A stretch of DNA of 64,000 bases from DATGKR01 sp035294565 (GTDB taxonomy: Bacteria; Actinomycetota; Acidimicrobiia; Acidimicrobiales; Palsa-688): the NCBI GenBank assembly GCA_035294565.1, contig DATGKR010000009.1:12396-76395 (forward strand). Reading direction: 5' to 3'. The notes under the pieces are model-generated. The model saw only the letters and a program-made list of their open reading frames with translations. It was not told the DNA's origin and searched no databases. The position numbers were made by a program, and so were the translations under genes. Of the stretch, positions 47,801 to 54,481 are shown in pieces (within the stretch, counting starts at the first letter, position 1; every line of letters starts with the position of its first letter).

Positions 47801-48559
47801 CTCGTCGCCTGGGAGGCGCAGTTCGGCGATTTCGTCAACGGGGCCGAGATCGTCATCGACCAGTTCCTCGCCGCCGCCGAGATCAAGTGGGGACAGACGT
47901 CGGGTCTGACCCTTCTGCTGCCCCACGGCTACGAGGGCCAGGGCGCCGAGCACTCGTCCGCCCGGCTGGAACGATTCTTGGAGCTGTGCGCCGAGGACAA
48001 CATGCAGGTGGCCAACGCCACGACCGCCGCTCAGCTGTTCCACCTGCTACGAAGGCAAGTCCTGCGTACCAGCCGCAAGCCGCTCGTGCTCCTCACCCCC
48101 AAGCGCTACCTGCGGGGCAGGGAGGCGTACAGCCGAGTGGCGGAGTTCACGGCCGGGCATTTCCGCGAGGTTCTCCTGCCGGACACCCCCGACCCGGAGG
48201 CGGTGCGAAGGGTGCTGCTGGCCACCGGCAAGGTGGCGTTGGACGTGATGGGGGCTCAGGCCAAGGCCGGTCGGAAGGACGTTGCCGTCGTCAGGGTGGA
48301 GCAGCTCTACCCGTGGCCAGCCGACCAGCTCGCCTCCGCAGTTGCGGCCTTCGAACGCGCCGAGGAGGTCGTCTGGGTCCAGGAGGAGCCGGAGAACATG
48401 GGAGCTGCGACCTTCGTGCGCGACCGCCTCGAGTCGTTGTTCGCCTCCGACTTCAAGCTGGGGCAGGTCGCCCGAGCGGCGTCGGGGTCGCCGGCCACGG
48501 GCAGCCATGCGATGCACGAGCTCGAGCAGGAGGACCTGCTGGCACGGGCGCTCGGCTAG
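44876..48559 (+). CDS. Multifunctional 2-oxoglutarate dehydrogenase, E2-E1 fusion (Kgd/OdhA)
   Basis: 1227 residues, the length typical of actinobacterial Kgd/OdhA. The first 45 residues are the E1 helix (AWLVDEMYEQYRQDPASVN), then a Pro/Ala linker, an E2 acyltransferase domain (about 110-355, catalytic His in TYDHRIIQG) and thiamine diphosphate-dependent E1 (about 370-1227; MAHRGRLNVL, GDAAFAGQGVV and YRRYGHNEQDDP). It has no lipoyl domain, as expected for the fused form, which borrows the lipoyl carrier of another complex. Feeds succinyl-CoA into the TCA cycle. Confidence 0.96.
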   Translation: MAPTTREPASFGPNAWLVDEMYEQYRQDPASVNESWREFFENYRPGGANLARPSTPAPSATAVEDGEAAAGSAAPPVSQPPDSAGVSTAAQAGPAGTSGRTALQPESSRVAAAPQGAPLRGAAARVAANMTASLAVPTATSFRVIPARLLEVNRTILNNQLSRTGAAGKVSFTHLIGYAVVEAVRAVPSMNSSFVEASGSPSVVRHEHLGLGIAVDVEKPDGSRTLMVPVVRDADTLDFRQFWSAYEDLVRKVRTGKVAADDLAGATVTLTNPGTIGTVQSVPRLMPGQGAIIGVGSIDYPAEWQAADRRVLAELGVSKVVTVTSTYDHRIIQGAESGLFLQKVHRLLIGEDGFYRRVFRSMGVPYEPVPFHQDVNDLAEGADLHIRKQMEVDNLINMYRVRGHLIAHLDPLDWKDPQMHPELDPQSHGLSVWDLDREFLTNGLAGSERMKLGDILGVLRDAYCRTVGVEYMHIQEPDQKRWIQEHVEGVSTALSTEEQRWILDRLNAAEALEQFLNTKYIGQKRFGLEGGESAIPMIDAILDRAASEGLSQAVIGMAHRGRLNVLINIVGKSYGELFDEFEGYIDPGTVQGSGDVKYHKGFKGKFTGRSGVPIEVTLASNPSHLEAVDPVVEGMARAFQDQFPEKGPHPALPLLIHGDAAFAGQGVVAETLNMSALPGYETGGTVHLVINNQLGFTTNPESARSSVYATDVAKMVQAPIFHVNGDDPEACVRVGRLAFAFRQQFHKDVVIDLVCYRRYGHNEQDDPSLTQPLLYQLIKEHRSVRKLYTEALVRRGDIDLDQAEAALKDFSARLQAALEETRASAPPRPTRLPPPPEPAPVLPPLETGVEIEGLQKVVDALQTFPDGFTIHPKLVKVFDARSRLWESGEVDWALGEALAYGTLLLEGRDVRLAGQDTRRGTFGHRNAAVVDYATGVEYVPLAALGPGRFFVYDSLLSEYAALGFEYGYSLVARDGLVAWEAQFGDFVNGAEIVIDQFLAAAEIKWGQTSGLTLLLPHGYEGQGAEHSSARLERFLELCAEDNMQVANATTAAQLFHLLRRQVLRTSRKPLVLLTPKRYLRGREAYSRVAEFTAGHFREVLLPDTPDPEAVRRVLLATGKVALDVMGAQAKAGRKDVAVVRVEQLYPWPADQLASAVAAFERAEEVVWVQEEPENMGAATFVRDRLESLFASDFKLGQVARAASGSPATGSHAMHELEQEDLLARALG

Positions 48560-49206
48560 TCGCCGTCGGAAAGCGGGAAGCCGACGAGCTCTTCGAGCTC
48601 GCGAAGCGCTCGGTCCGGCTCGACGACCTTGATCGTCCGCATGCCGAGCGCCCGCGCCGGCTTGAGGTTGATCCCGAGATCGTCGAGGAACACCGCCTCT
48701 TCGGGTTCGACGGCGAGCGCCTCGAGGGCGATCTCGTAGAAGCGAGGGTCGGGTTTGCGGTGGCCCACGCTCGACGACTCCACCACCACGTCGAAGTGGG
48801 CGAGCAGCTCCTGGTAGCCCTCCTGCGCCTCGCCGCCGGGCACGACGAAGTTGTTCGTGAGGAGAGCCGTTTTCAGCCGATCGTGGCAGCGGCGCACGGC
48901 TTCGACCATCTCGGGCCGGATCTCCCCGCGGATCAACCCCAGGAGCTCCGCCGCGTCGACCTTCGCACCTGCTGCCTCCGCCTCGGCCTCGAAGAGCACG
49001 ACGAACTCGTCGACGCTCACTTCGGAGCGCTCGAGGCGTGCCCAGGCGTTGCGGTCGGGGTTCGTCGCGTTGAGCTTGCGGATGAAGCCGGCCGGCAGGT
49101 TGTTGTCCTGTTCGTATCGGGCGAAGGCTTCGAAGGGGCTGGCGGTTATGACCCCGCCGAAGTCCCAGAGGACCGCCTGCAGCGCCCGGGGCGGTGGTTG
49201 CGGCAC
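48556..49206 (-). CDS. HAD-superfamily hydrolase (subfamily IA)
   Basis: 216 residues from GTG 49206 (GTG 49215 also in frame). Motif I is VLWDFGGVI (D-x-G, so the second Asp of the usual DxD is Gly; DFGGV is the normal form in the epoxide-hydrolase-like HADs), motif II LLTNNF, motif III GHRKPDPRFY, motif IV VFLDDLGIN. Substrate unknown. Its stop overlaps that of the dehydrogenase gene by three bases on the other strand. Confidence 0.87.
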   Translation of the reverse strand: MPQPPPRALQAVLWDFGGVITASPFEAFARYEQDNNLPAGFIRKLNATNPDRNAWARLERSEVSVDEFVVLFEAEAEAAGAKVDAAELLGLIRGEIRPEMVEAVRRCHDRLKTALLTNNFVVPGGEAQEGYQELLAHFDVVVESSSVGHRKPDPRFYEIALEALAVEPEEAVFLDDLGINLKPARALGMRTIKVVEPDRALRELEELVGFPLSDGD

Positions 49207-49213
49207 CCGGCGC

Positions 49214-49219
49214 ACTCTA
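49214..49219 (-). promoter_or_regulatory. -10 hexamer for the HAD gene
   Basis: TAGAGT on the minus strand, seven bases before GTG 49206; favours that start over GTG 49215. Confidence 0.45.
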
Positions 49220-49266
49220 GAGGCTCCGCTACCTCCGCCACCGCGGCTGCTTGACTCTACGGAAGC

Positions 49267-50820
49267 ATGTCGAAACGTCACGTCATCGTCGACGGCTCCA
49301 ACCTGGCGACCGAGGGTCGGAGCATGCCGAGCCTGGCCCAGCTCGACGAGGCGGTCAAGGAGTTCCTCTCCGAGAACCCCGCCGACGACGTGACGGTCGT
49401 GGTCGACGCGTCCTTCGGGCATCGGATCGACCCTTCCGAGGTGCCGGCCTTCGAGGCGGCCGAGGAGGCTGGGGAGGTGGTCTCCCCGCCGGCCGGGGCG
49501 ATCGGCAGGGGAGACGCCTTCCTGCTGCGCATAGCCGAGAAGGTGGGAGCTACCGTCCTCTCCAACGACTCCTTCCAGGAGTTCCACGCCGAGCATCCGT
49601 GGCTGTTCGACAAGGGCCGGTTGCTCGGTGGCAAGCCCGTCCCGGGCGTCGGGTGGATCTTCATGGAACGCACGCCGGTGCGCGGCGCCAAGAGCCGCGA
49701 GGTGGTCAAGGAGGCGAAGAGGCGGAAGAAGGCGGAGACGGCTCCCCCGCAGGCCGCGTCGTCTGGCGCGGCCGTGTCCGACGTCCCGGTGCCGGCCGCA
49801 GCGAACGGGGGCGTCTCGGCTTCGGCCGCGTCCGCCGCCGGCACGGCGGGCCGTGGGAGGGCATCGCGGCCGAAAGCGGTGGACAGGGCGATAGCCAGCG
49901 CCACCAAGGAGGTGACCACCCCGGGGGCGAGGAGATCCCGGCGCCGGACCGGCCAGCCGCCCTCCGAGCCGGTCAACGAACCCCTGGCGTTCATCACCTT
50001 CGTAGCCGCCCACCCGCTTTCCAGCGAGGTCGAGGGGACAGTCGTCGAGTACTCGTCGCACGGGGCGTTCGTGGAGGCCGACGGGGCCCGCTGCTACATC
50101 CCCCTGTCGGCGATGGGTGACCCACCTCCCCGCCGGAGCCGACAGGTGCTCACCAAGGGGGAGACGAGGATGTTCGTCGTCCAGGCGTTCGACCCGCAGC
50201 GCCGCGGAGTCGAGCTCGCCCTGCCGGGGCTCGCCCGCATTTCGGGCGAACCGACCCCTGAGACGGTCGAGGCCGAGATCCACCCTCCGCAGCCGGACCG
50301 GCCCTCACCGACCGGGACTACCCGCCGAAGGTCCCGCAAGCCCAAATCGGCGGACCAGGACTCCGACGCCGCGCCAGCAGCGGCGCCCGGGGCGCCAGCT
50401 CCAGAGGAGGGGCCGGTCCCGGGGGCGGCCGTCGCGGCCGGTCCCACCGGCGGGGAGCCGCCAGAAGGGCGGGAGGGGGCCGCCAAGAAGGCCCCGGCAT
50501 CGAAGAAGGCCCCGGCATCGAAGAAGGCTCCGGCATCGAAGAAGGCATCAGCGTCGCCGGAGCCGCCCTCGCCGGCGGGCTCGGCGAAGGCCCCGGCGGC
50601 AGCGAAGAAGGCCCCGGTGGCAGCGAAGAAGGCCGGGGCCGTGTCGAAGAAGTCCGGTGCGAAGAACGCACCCCTGCTCGAAGAGCCGCTCCCGGTGGAG
50701 CCGCCTCGGCAGGCAAGGGGCAGGGGCCTCGCAGCAGCCGACAAGGCGACGCCGGTCTCCAAGGCCTCGGCCGCGAAGGCGCCGGCCGCCAAGAAGCAAG
50801 CGGCAACAAAGAAGAAGTAG
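49267..50820 (+). CDS. PIN/NYN-type nuclease - S1-like domain - basic tail protein
   Basis: 517 residues. Residues 1-135 resemble the Zc3h12a/NYN ribonuclease fold: HVIVDGSNLA with D9, VVVDASFGHR with D47, RGDAFLL with D83 and LSNDSF with D101, four acidic residues placed as in PIN nucleases. A charged linker (about 140-235) leads to a beta-barrel-like segment at about 250-325 (EVEGTVVEYSSHGAFVEADGA, FVVQAFDPQRRGVELAL) that looks like an S1/OB fold. The final 175 residues are Ala/Lys/Pro rich with four KKAPAS-type repeats, like histone H1 tails. I infer an RNA endonuclease or an RNA-binding factor. Confidence 0.75.
   Translation: MSKRHVIVDGSNLATEGRSMPSLAQLDEAVKEFLSENPADDVTVVVDASFGHRIDPSEVPAFEAAEEAGEVVSPPAGAIGRGDAFLLRIAEKVGATVLSNDSFQEFHAEHPWLFDKGRLLGGKPVPGVGWIFMERTPVRGAKSREVVKEAKRRKKAETAPPQAASSGAAVSDVPVPAAANGGVSASAASAAGTAGRGRASRPKAVDRAIASATKEVTTPGARRSRRRTGQPPSEPVNEPLAFITFVAAHPLSSEVEGTVVEYSSHGAFVEADGARCYIPLSAMGDPPPRRSRQVLTKGETRMFVVQAFDPQRRGVELALPGLARISGEPTPETVEAEIHPPQPDRPSPTGTTRRRSRKPKSADQDSDAAPAAAPGAPAPEEGPVPGAAVAAGPTGGEPPEGREGAAKKAPASKKAPASKKAPASKKASASPEPPSPAGSAKAPAAAKKAPVAAKKAGAVSKKSGAKNAPLLEEPLPVEPPRQARGRGLAAADKATPVSKASAAKAPAAKKQAATKKK
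50485..50556 (+). repeat. 18-bp tandem repeat in the basic tail
   Basis: Four copies of AAGAAGGCCCCGGCATCG (third with one change, fourth more diverged), encoding KKAPAS units. Confidence 0.85.
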
Positions 50821-50886
50821 TCGGAAGCGGCCTCGCCCAGGCCTGGTCTGCGCCGCCGACCGCCGCCCGCGCCGCCTGAGCGGTCC

Positions 50887-50892
50887 TACCAT
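50887..50892 (+). promoter_or_regulatory. -10 hexamer for the exonuclease III gene
   Basis: TACCAT, eight bases before ATG 50901, no Shine-Dalgarno. Confidence 0.5.
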
Positions 50893-50900
50893 GCCGGGTC

Positions 50901-51680
50901 ATGCGCCTCGCCACCTGGAACGTCAACTCGCTGAAGGCCCGCCTACCGCGGGTCGAAGAGTGGCTCTCCTACGCCAGGCCCGACGTCCTGTGCATGCAGG
51001 AGACGAAGCTCGCCGACGCGGCATTCCCCCACATGGCCTTCGGCGCCCTCGGCTACGAGAGCGTCCACCATGGCGACGGTCGCTGGAACGGCGTGGCGAT
51101 CCTCTCCAAGGTGGGTCTCGACGAGCCGGTGGCGGGCTTCGTCGCCCCGATCGACCCGGATTCCGACACGCGGGTGCTCACCGCCCGCTGCGGTGGGATA
51201 ACGGTGACCAGCGTGTACGTGCCGAACGGGCGGAGCGTGGACTCCGACCACTACCGCTACAAGCTCGAATGGCTGGCGAAACTGAAAGATCACGTGTCTG
51301 CCCTGGCCGCCCCTTCCGACGCAGTGGCGGTCTGCGGCGACTTCAACATCGCGCCCACCGACGCCGACGTGTGGGACCCGTCCCGCTTCGTCGGTTCCAC
51401 GCACGTCACCAATCCCGAGCGCGAAGCGCTCCGACGCCTGGAGGAGTGGGGCCTCGTGGACGCTTTCCGCAGGCGATGGCCCGAAGACCGGCTGTACACC
51501 TACTGGGACTACCGGGCTGGGGACTTCCACGAGCACCGGGGGATGCGAATCGACCTACTGCTGCTCAGCGAACCGTTGGCGGCGAGAGTCCGCTGGGCCC
51601 TGGTGGACCGCAACGCCCGCAAGGGAAAGCTCCCCTCGGACCACGCCCCGCTCTTCGTGGACTTGGAGACCGCCCAGTGA
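50901..51680 (+). CDS. xth: Exodeoxyribonuclease III
   Basis: 259 residues. AP endonuclease/3'-5' exonuclease of base-excision repair. LATWNVNSLKAR (Asn), LCMQETKL (catalytic Glu), VCGDFNIAPTD (Asp/Asn) and SDHAPLFVDL (His) form the EEP-superfamily active site. The stop overlaps the next gene by GTGA. Confidence 0.94.
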   Translation: MRLATWNVNSLKARLPRVEEWLSYARPDVLCMQETKLADAAFPHMAFGALGYESVHHGDGRWNGVAILSKVGLDEPVAGFVAPIDPDSDTRVLTARCGGITVTSVYVPNGRSVDSDHYRYKLEWLAKLKDHVSALAAPSDAVAVCGDFNIAPTDADVWDPSRFVGSTHVTNPEREALRRLEEWGLVDAFRRRWPEDRLYTYWDYRAGDFHEHRGMRIDLLLLSEPLAARVRWALVDRNARKGKLPSDHAPLFVDLETAQ

Positions 51681-52399
51681 GCGGCGAATACGCCGTCGAT
51701 AGCGAACTGGCCACCCGCCTCGCCGCCGAGCTGGAGGCGGTCGGCGGCCCCTCAGAAGACCCGGCCGTGGCCGCCGCAAGGGAGGTCGGGGAGATCCTCC
51801 GCGCCGTGATAGATCGCCTCACCGCCACCTCGGCCCCGCCCGAGGTGCTGCACGCAGCGGCCGACCGGCTGCGGGCCACGGCCGAGCTGCTCGCACCCTA
51901 CGATGCCGTGCGCCGCTACCAGGGGACCTCGGAGGCGTCCGGACTCAGCCACGACAAGGCCTTCTTCGACTGGTCGCCCCAGCTGGGTCTGGCCAACCCG
52001 CTCGCCCCGCCGATCCGAGTGTCAGTACGGGGGGAGACGGTCGTGGGGTTCGCCACGTTTGGAATCGCCTACGAAGGGCCCCCGGGCTGCGTGCACGGGG
52101 GGTACATAGCCGCCGCCTTCGACGAAGTGCTCGGCCTCACCCAGTCGCTGTCGGGCCGGGTGGGGATGACGGGAACGCTCACCGTCTGGTACCGCCGCCC
52201 GACTCCTCTCAACACCGAGCTGCGCTTCGAGGGCTCCATCGAGGAGGTCGCCGGAAGGAAGGTGGTGACCGTTGGGAGGCTGCTCACCGGGGAAGTCCTC
52301 ACCGCCGAGGCTCGAGGGCTCTTCGTCACCATCACGCCGGAGCGTTTCATGAGCCTATCGGCGCTGCGCGAGCAGAAACCCGGCTCCAGCCCGGCCTGA
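51677..52399 (+). CDS. Hotdog-fold thioesterase (PaaI-like)
   Basis: 240 residues from GTG 51677. A helical N-terminal 90 residues, then a hotdog domain with PGCVHGGYIAAAFDEVLG, where His-Gly-Gly and Asp/Glu on the helix fit PaaI-type acyl-CoA thioesterases. The region before 51677 in this frame is shadow. Its downstream neighbour, convergent, is an enoyl-CoA hydratase, so acyl-CoA metabolism is likely. Confidence 0.85.
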   Translation: MSGEYAVDSELATRLAAELEAVGGPSEDPAVAAAREVGEILRAVIDRLTATSAPPEVLHAAADRLRATAELLAPYDAVRRYQGTSEASGLSHDKAFFDWSPQLGLANPLAPPIRVSVRGETVVGFATFGIAYEGPPGCVHGGYIAAAFDEVLGLTQSLSGRVGMTGTLTVWYRRPTPLNTELRFEGSIEEVAGRKVVTVGRLLTGEVLTAEARGLFVTITPERFMSLSALREQKPGSSPA

Positions 52400-52402
52400 G
52401 CC

Positions 52403-53224
52403 CTAGCGGCCGTGGAAGCGCGGCTGGCGCTTGTCGACGAACGCCCGGGCCGCCTCTTTGTGGTCCTCGGTCGTCCCGGTGTGCACGTGGTGCGTCGCCT
52501 CGAGGTCGAGGCAGTCCCACAGGTCGCCGTTGACCGCCCGGTTCAGGTTCTCCTTCATGTACCGATATGCGATGGCGGGGCCTTCCGCGAGCTGCTTGGC
52601 CCTCTTCGCCACCTCGCCTTCGAGCTCTGCGGCGGGGAAAACAGCGTTGATGATCCCCAGCCGTTCGGCTTCGCTTGCCTCGATGCGCTCCGAGAAGAAG
52701 TACAGTTCCTTGGCCTTGGCGGCGCCGACCAGCCGGCTCAGGAACCAGGTACCTCCGTAGTCGCCGGAGAAGCCGACCCGGGCGAAGGCGGTGGTCAGCA
52801 CGCTCCCTTCCGCGGCGTAGCGAAGGTCGCACGCCAACGCCAAGGCGAGCCCGGCGCCGGCCGCCGGGCCGGGGATCGAAGCGATCGTCGGCTTGGTCAT
52901 CGACCAGAGCCGACCTGCGGTGGCCCGTTGGTTCTCCCGCTGGCGTCGTATCACCTCGTCGAGGGGGAGACGCTCACCGCTCGCGGCGTCCCGCTCGGCC
53001 ATGGCTTTGACGTCGCCGCCGGCGCAGAACGCCCCGGCGGCGCCGGTGAGCACGACGCACCGCACCGCACCGTCGTTCTCCAGAACGTCCAACACCTGGG
53101 CCAGAGCCTCGAGCATCGGGCCGGAAAAGGCGTTGCGTCGCTCCGGCCGGTTCAGCGTGAGCACCGCGACCCCATCGTCGACCTCGCCCAGCAGGTGGTC
53201 TGTGCCCGTTTCGAGGACGGTCAT
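52403..53224 (-). CDS. Enoyl-CoA hydratase/isomerase family protein
   Basis: 273 residues from ATG 53224, chosen because AAGGAGA lies a few bases upstream. Crotonase-fold features: LNRPERRNAFSG, FCAGGDVKAM (oxyanion hole), IPGPAAGAGLALALACDLR and FSGDYGGTWFLSRLVG. It has Asp in place of one of the catalytic Glu, as in 2-(1,2-epoxy)-type or isomerase-like relatives, so the exact reaction is unsure. Confidence 0.88.
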   Translation of the reverse strand: MTVLETGTDHLLGEVDDGVAVLTLNRPERRNAFSGPMLEALAQVLDVLENDGAVRCVVLTGAAGAFCAGGDVKAMAERDAASGERLPLDEVIRRQRENQRATAGRLWSMTKPTIASIPGPAAGAGLALALACDLRYAAEGSVLTTAFARVGFSGDYGGTWFLSRLVGAAKAKELYFFSERIEASEAERLGIINAVFPAAELEGEVAKRAKQLAEGPAIAYRYMKENLNRAVNGDLWDCLDLEATHHVHTGTTEDHKEAARAFVDKRQPRFHGR

Positions 53225-53249
53225 GATCTCTCCTTGGCGACGAGCACGG

Positions 53250-53978
53250 TCATGTTCCCTCCTCGGCGACGAAACGGACGCCGCCGACCTCGACGTCAAC
53301 GCCGGAGGCGTCGCGAAGGTAGACCTCCACGATCCCGGCCTCGGCACGGTGCGACAGGGGGACGAACCGCACGATCTGGCCGGCCGGGTCCAGCCGTAGG
53401 GTCACCGTGGGGCCACCTTCCTCCCCGGGCCCGCTGACACCTATCGCCGTCGCCCATCTCGCCGCCGCCCCGGCGGGGTCCTCCACTTCGACGACGATGC
53501 CGGCGATCCCCCGGCCCCCCCGAGCGGGGGCCTTCCCGGTCCACTCCGGACCCGCCCATCGCCACGACTCGGGTGGATCGGCCCAGTCGACCGAGACGAT
53601 CGCTCCCGGGACGTCCTTGGGGTGCAGGTGGGTTCCGGCGATGTCGGGATAGTCCGCCTGCCAGACAACCTTGATACCCGCCCCGGCTATACGTCGGCGG
53701 GCGGCTTCGAGGTCGGCCACCTGGAAGATGGCCATGTACCCGCTGTCACCACCGCGCCTGTCGAGATAGCGGCCCGCGGTGGTCCCCGGCCGCACCGGCG
53801 AGACCACCTCCACGAAGGTGTCCCCAACTGTGAACACGGCGTTCTCCAGGCCGAACTGCCCCACGCCGGGGTCGTGGAACGGCTCGTCCCATCCGAACGC
53901 ACCCTGCAGGGCTGCCGCCACCGGTTCGAGCTCGGTGGCGGCGAGGGCGACCTGGCGAAGCCTCGGTAGTCCGCTCAA
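53250..53978 (-). CDS. VOC-family (glyoxalase-like) protein
   Basis: 242 residues from TTG 53978, preceded by GGAGGA at eight bases. Two VOC modules: LRQVALAATELEPVAAAL and IAGIVVEVEDPAGAAARW are the beginnings of each beta-alpha-beta unit. Metal-ligand residues cannot be assigned with confidence. Lies 25 bp upstream of the enoyl-CoA hydratase on the same strand, so probably one unit. Confidence 0.75.
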   Translation of the reverse strand: MSGLPRLRQVALAATELEPVAAALQGAFGWDEPFHDPGVGQFGLENAVFTVGDTFVEVVSPVRPGTTAGRYLDRRGGDSGYMAIFQVADLEAARRRIAGAGIKVVWQADYPDIAGTHLHPKDVPGAIVSVDWADPPESWRWAGPEWTGKAPARGGRGIAGIVVEVEDPAGAAARWATAIGVSGPGEEGGPTVTLRLDPAGQIVRFVPLSHRAEAGIVEVYLRDASGVDVEVGGVRFVAEEGT

Positions 53979-54057
53979 AGCTCAACTCCTCCGTCCTCGC
54001 CGTCCTCGCCGGCGCTCACCGCCGACGATCCGCTCCCAGCTGCTCGGAGGCAACCTT

Positions 54058-54477
54058 TCAGGCGAAAGCCCCCGTCTGCACCAGCGGCCGGGTCAACGAG
54101 GTGATCGAGATGATGTCGTCCTCGCCGAGCCACGGCAACGGGAGGGCCGCCGAGCCGCTGCCGGCCAGCGGCTTCGGGCGGCGAGGGTAGGGCGCTCCGG
54201 AGCTGCCCCCCCGCCCCCGGTAGACGATCAGGCCGGTGGCGGGATCGGGAACGGAGTCGAGCGCCGACTGCACGACCGGGAGAGCCATGTAGGTCTCCCA
54301 GGCTTCCTCGTCGACGAACTCCACCTCGAAAACCACCCCCCAAGGGTGGCGATGCCAGGACCAGTCGGAAGCCCCGTGGGTGACCGCGCTCTCCATCAGC
54401 GCGTCGCCGTGGGCGTCCGCCCACGTCGCCGCCGGGGTGGACCCGTCGAAGACCTCGATGGAGAACCAGGCACCCAC
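54058..54477 (-). CDS. Small protein of unknown function
   Basis: 139 residues from GTG 54477, four bases after the helicase stop. WFSIEVFDGSTPAATWADAHGDAL, WSWHRHPWGVVFEVEFVDEEAWETYMALPVVQSALD (positions about 45-80) has the spacing of a dimeric alpha-beta barrel (EthD/ABM-like), but I cannot name a family. Conserved-looking Trp/His cluster near residue 43-50. No signal peptide. Confidence 0.6.
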   Translation of the reverse strand: MGAWFSIEVFDGSTPAATWADAHGDALMESAVTHGASDWSWHRHPWGVVFEVEFVDEEAWETYMALPVVQSALDSVPDPATGLIVYRGRGGSSGAPYPRRPKPLAGSGSAALPLPWLGEDDIISITSLTRPLVQTGAFA

Positions 54478-54481
54478 ATCT

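Noticed and set aside
50485..50556. CRISPR-like short repeat array
   Set aside because: Units are directly adjacent, in frame and encode KKAPAS; there are no spacers.
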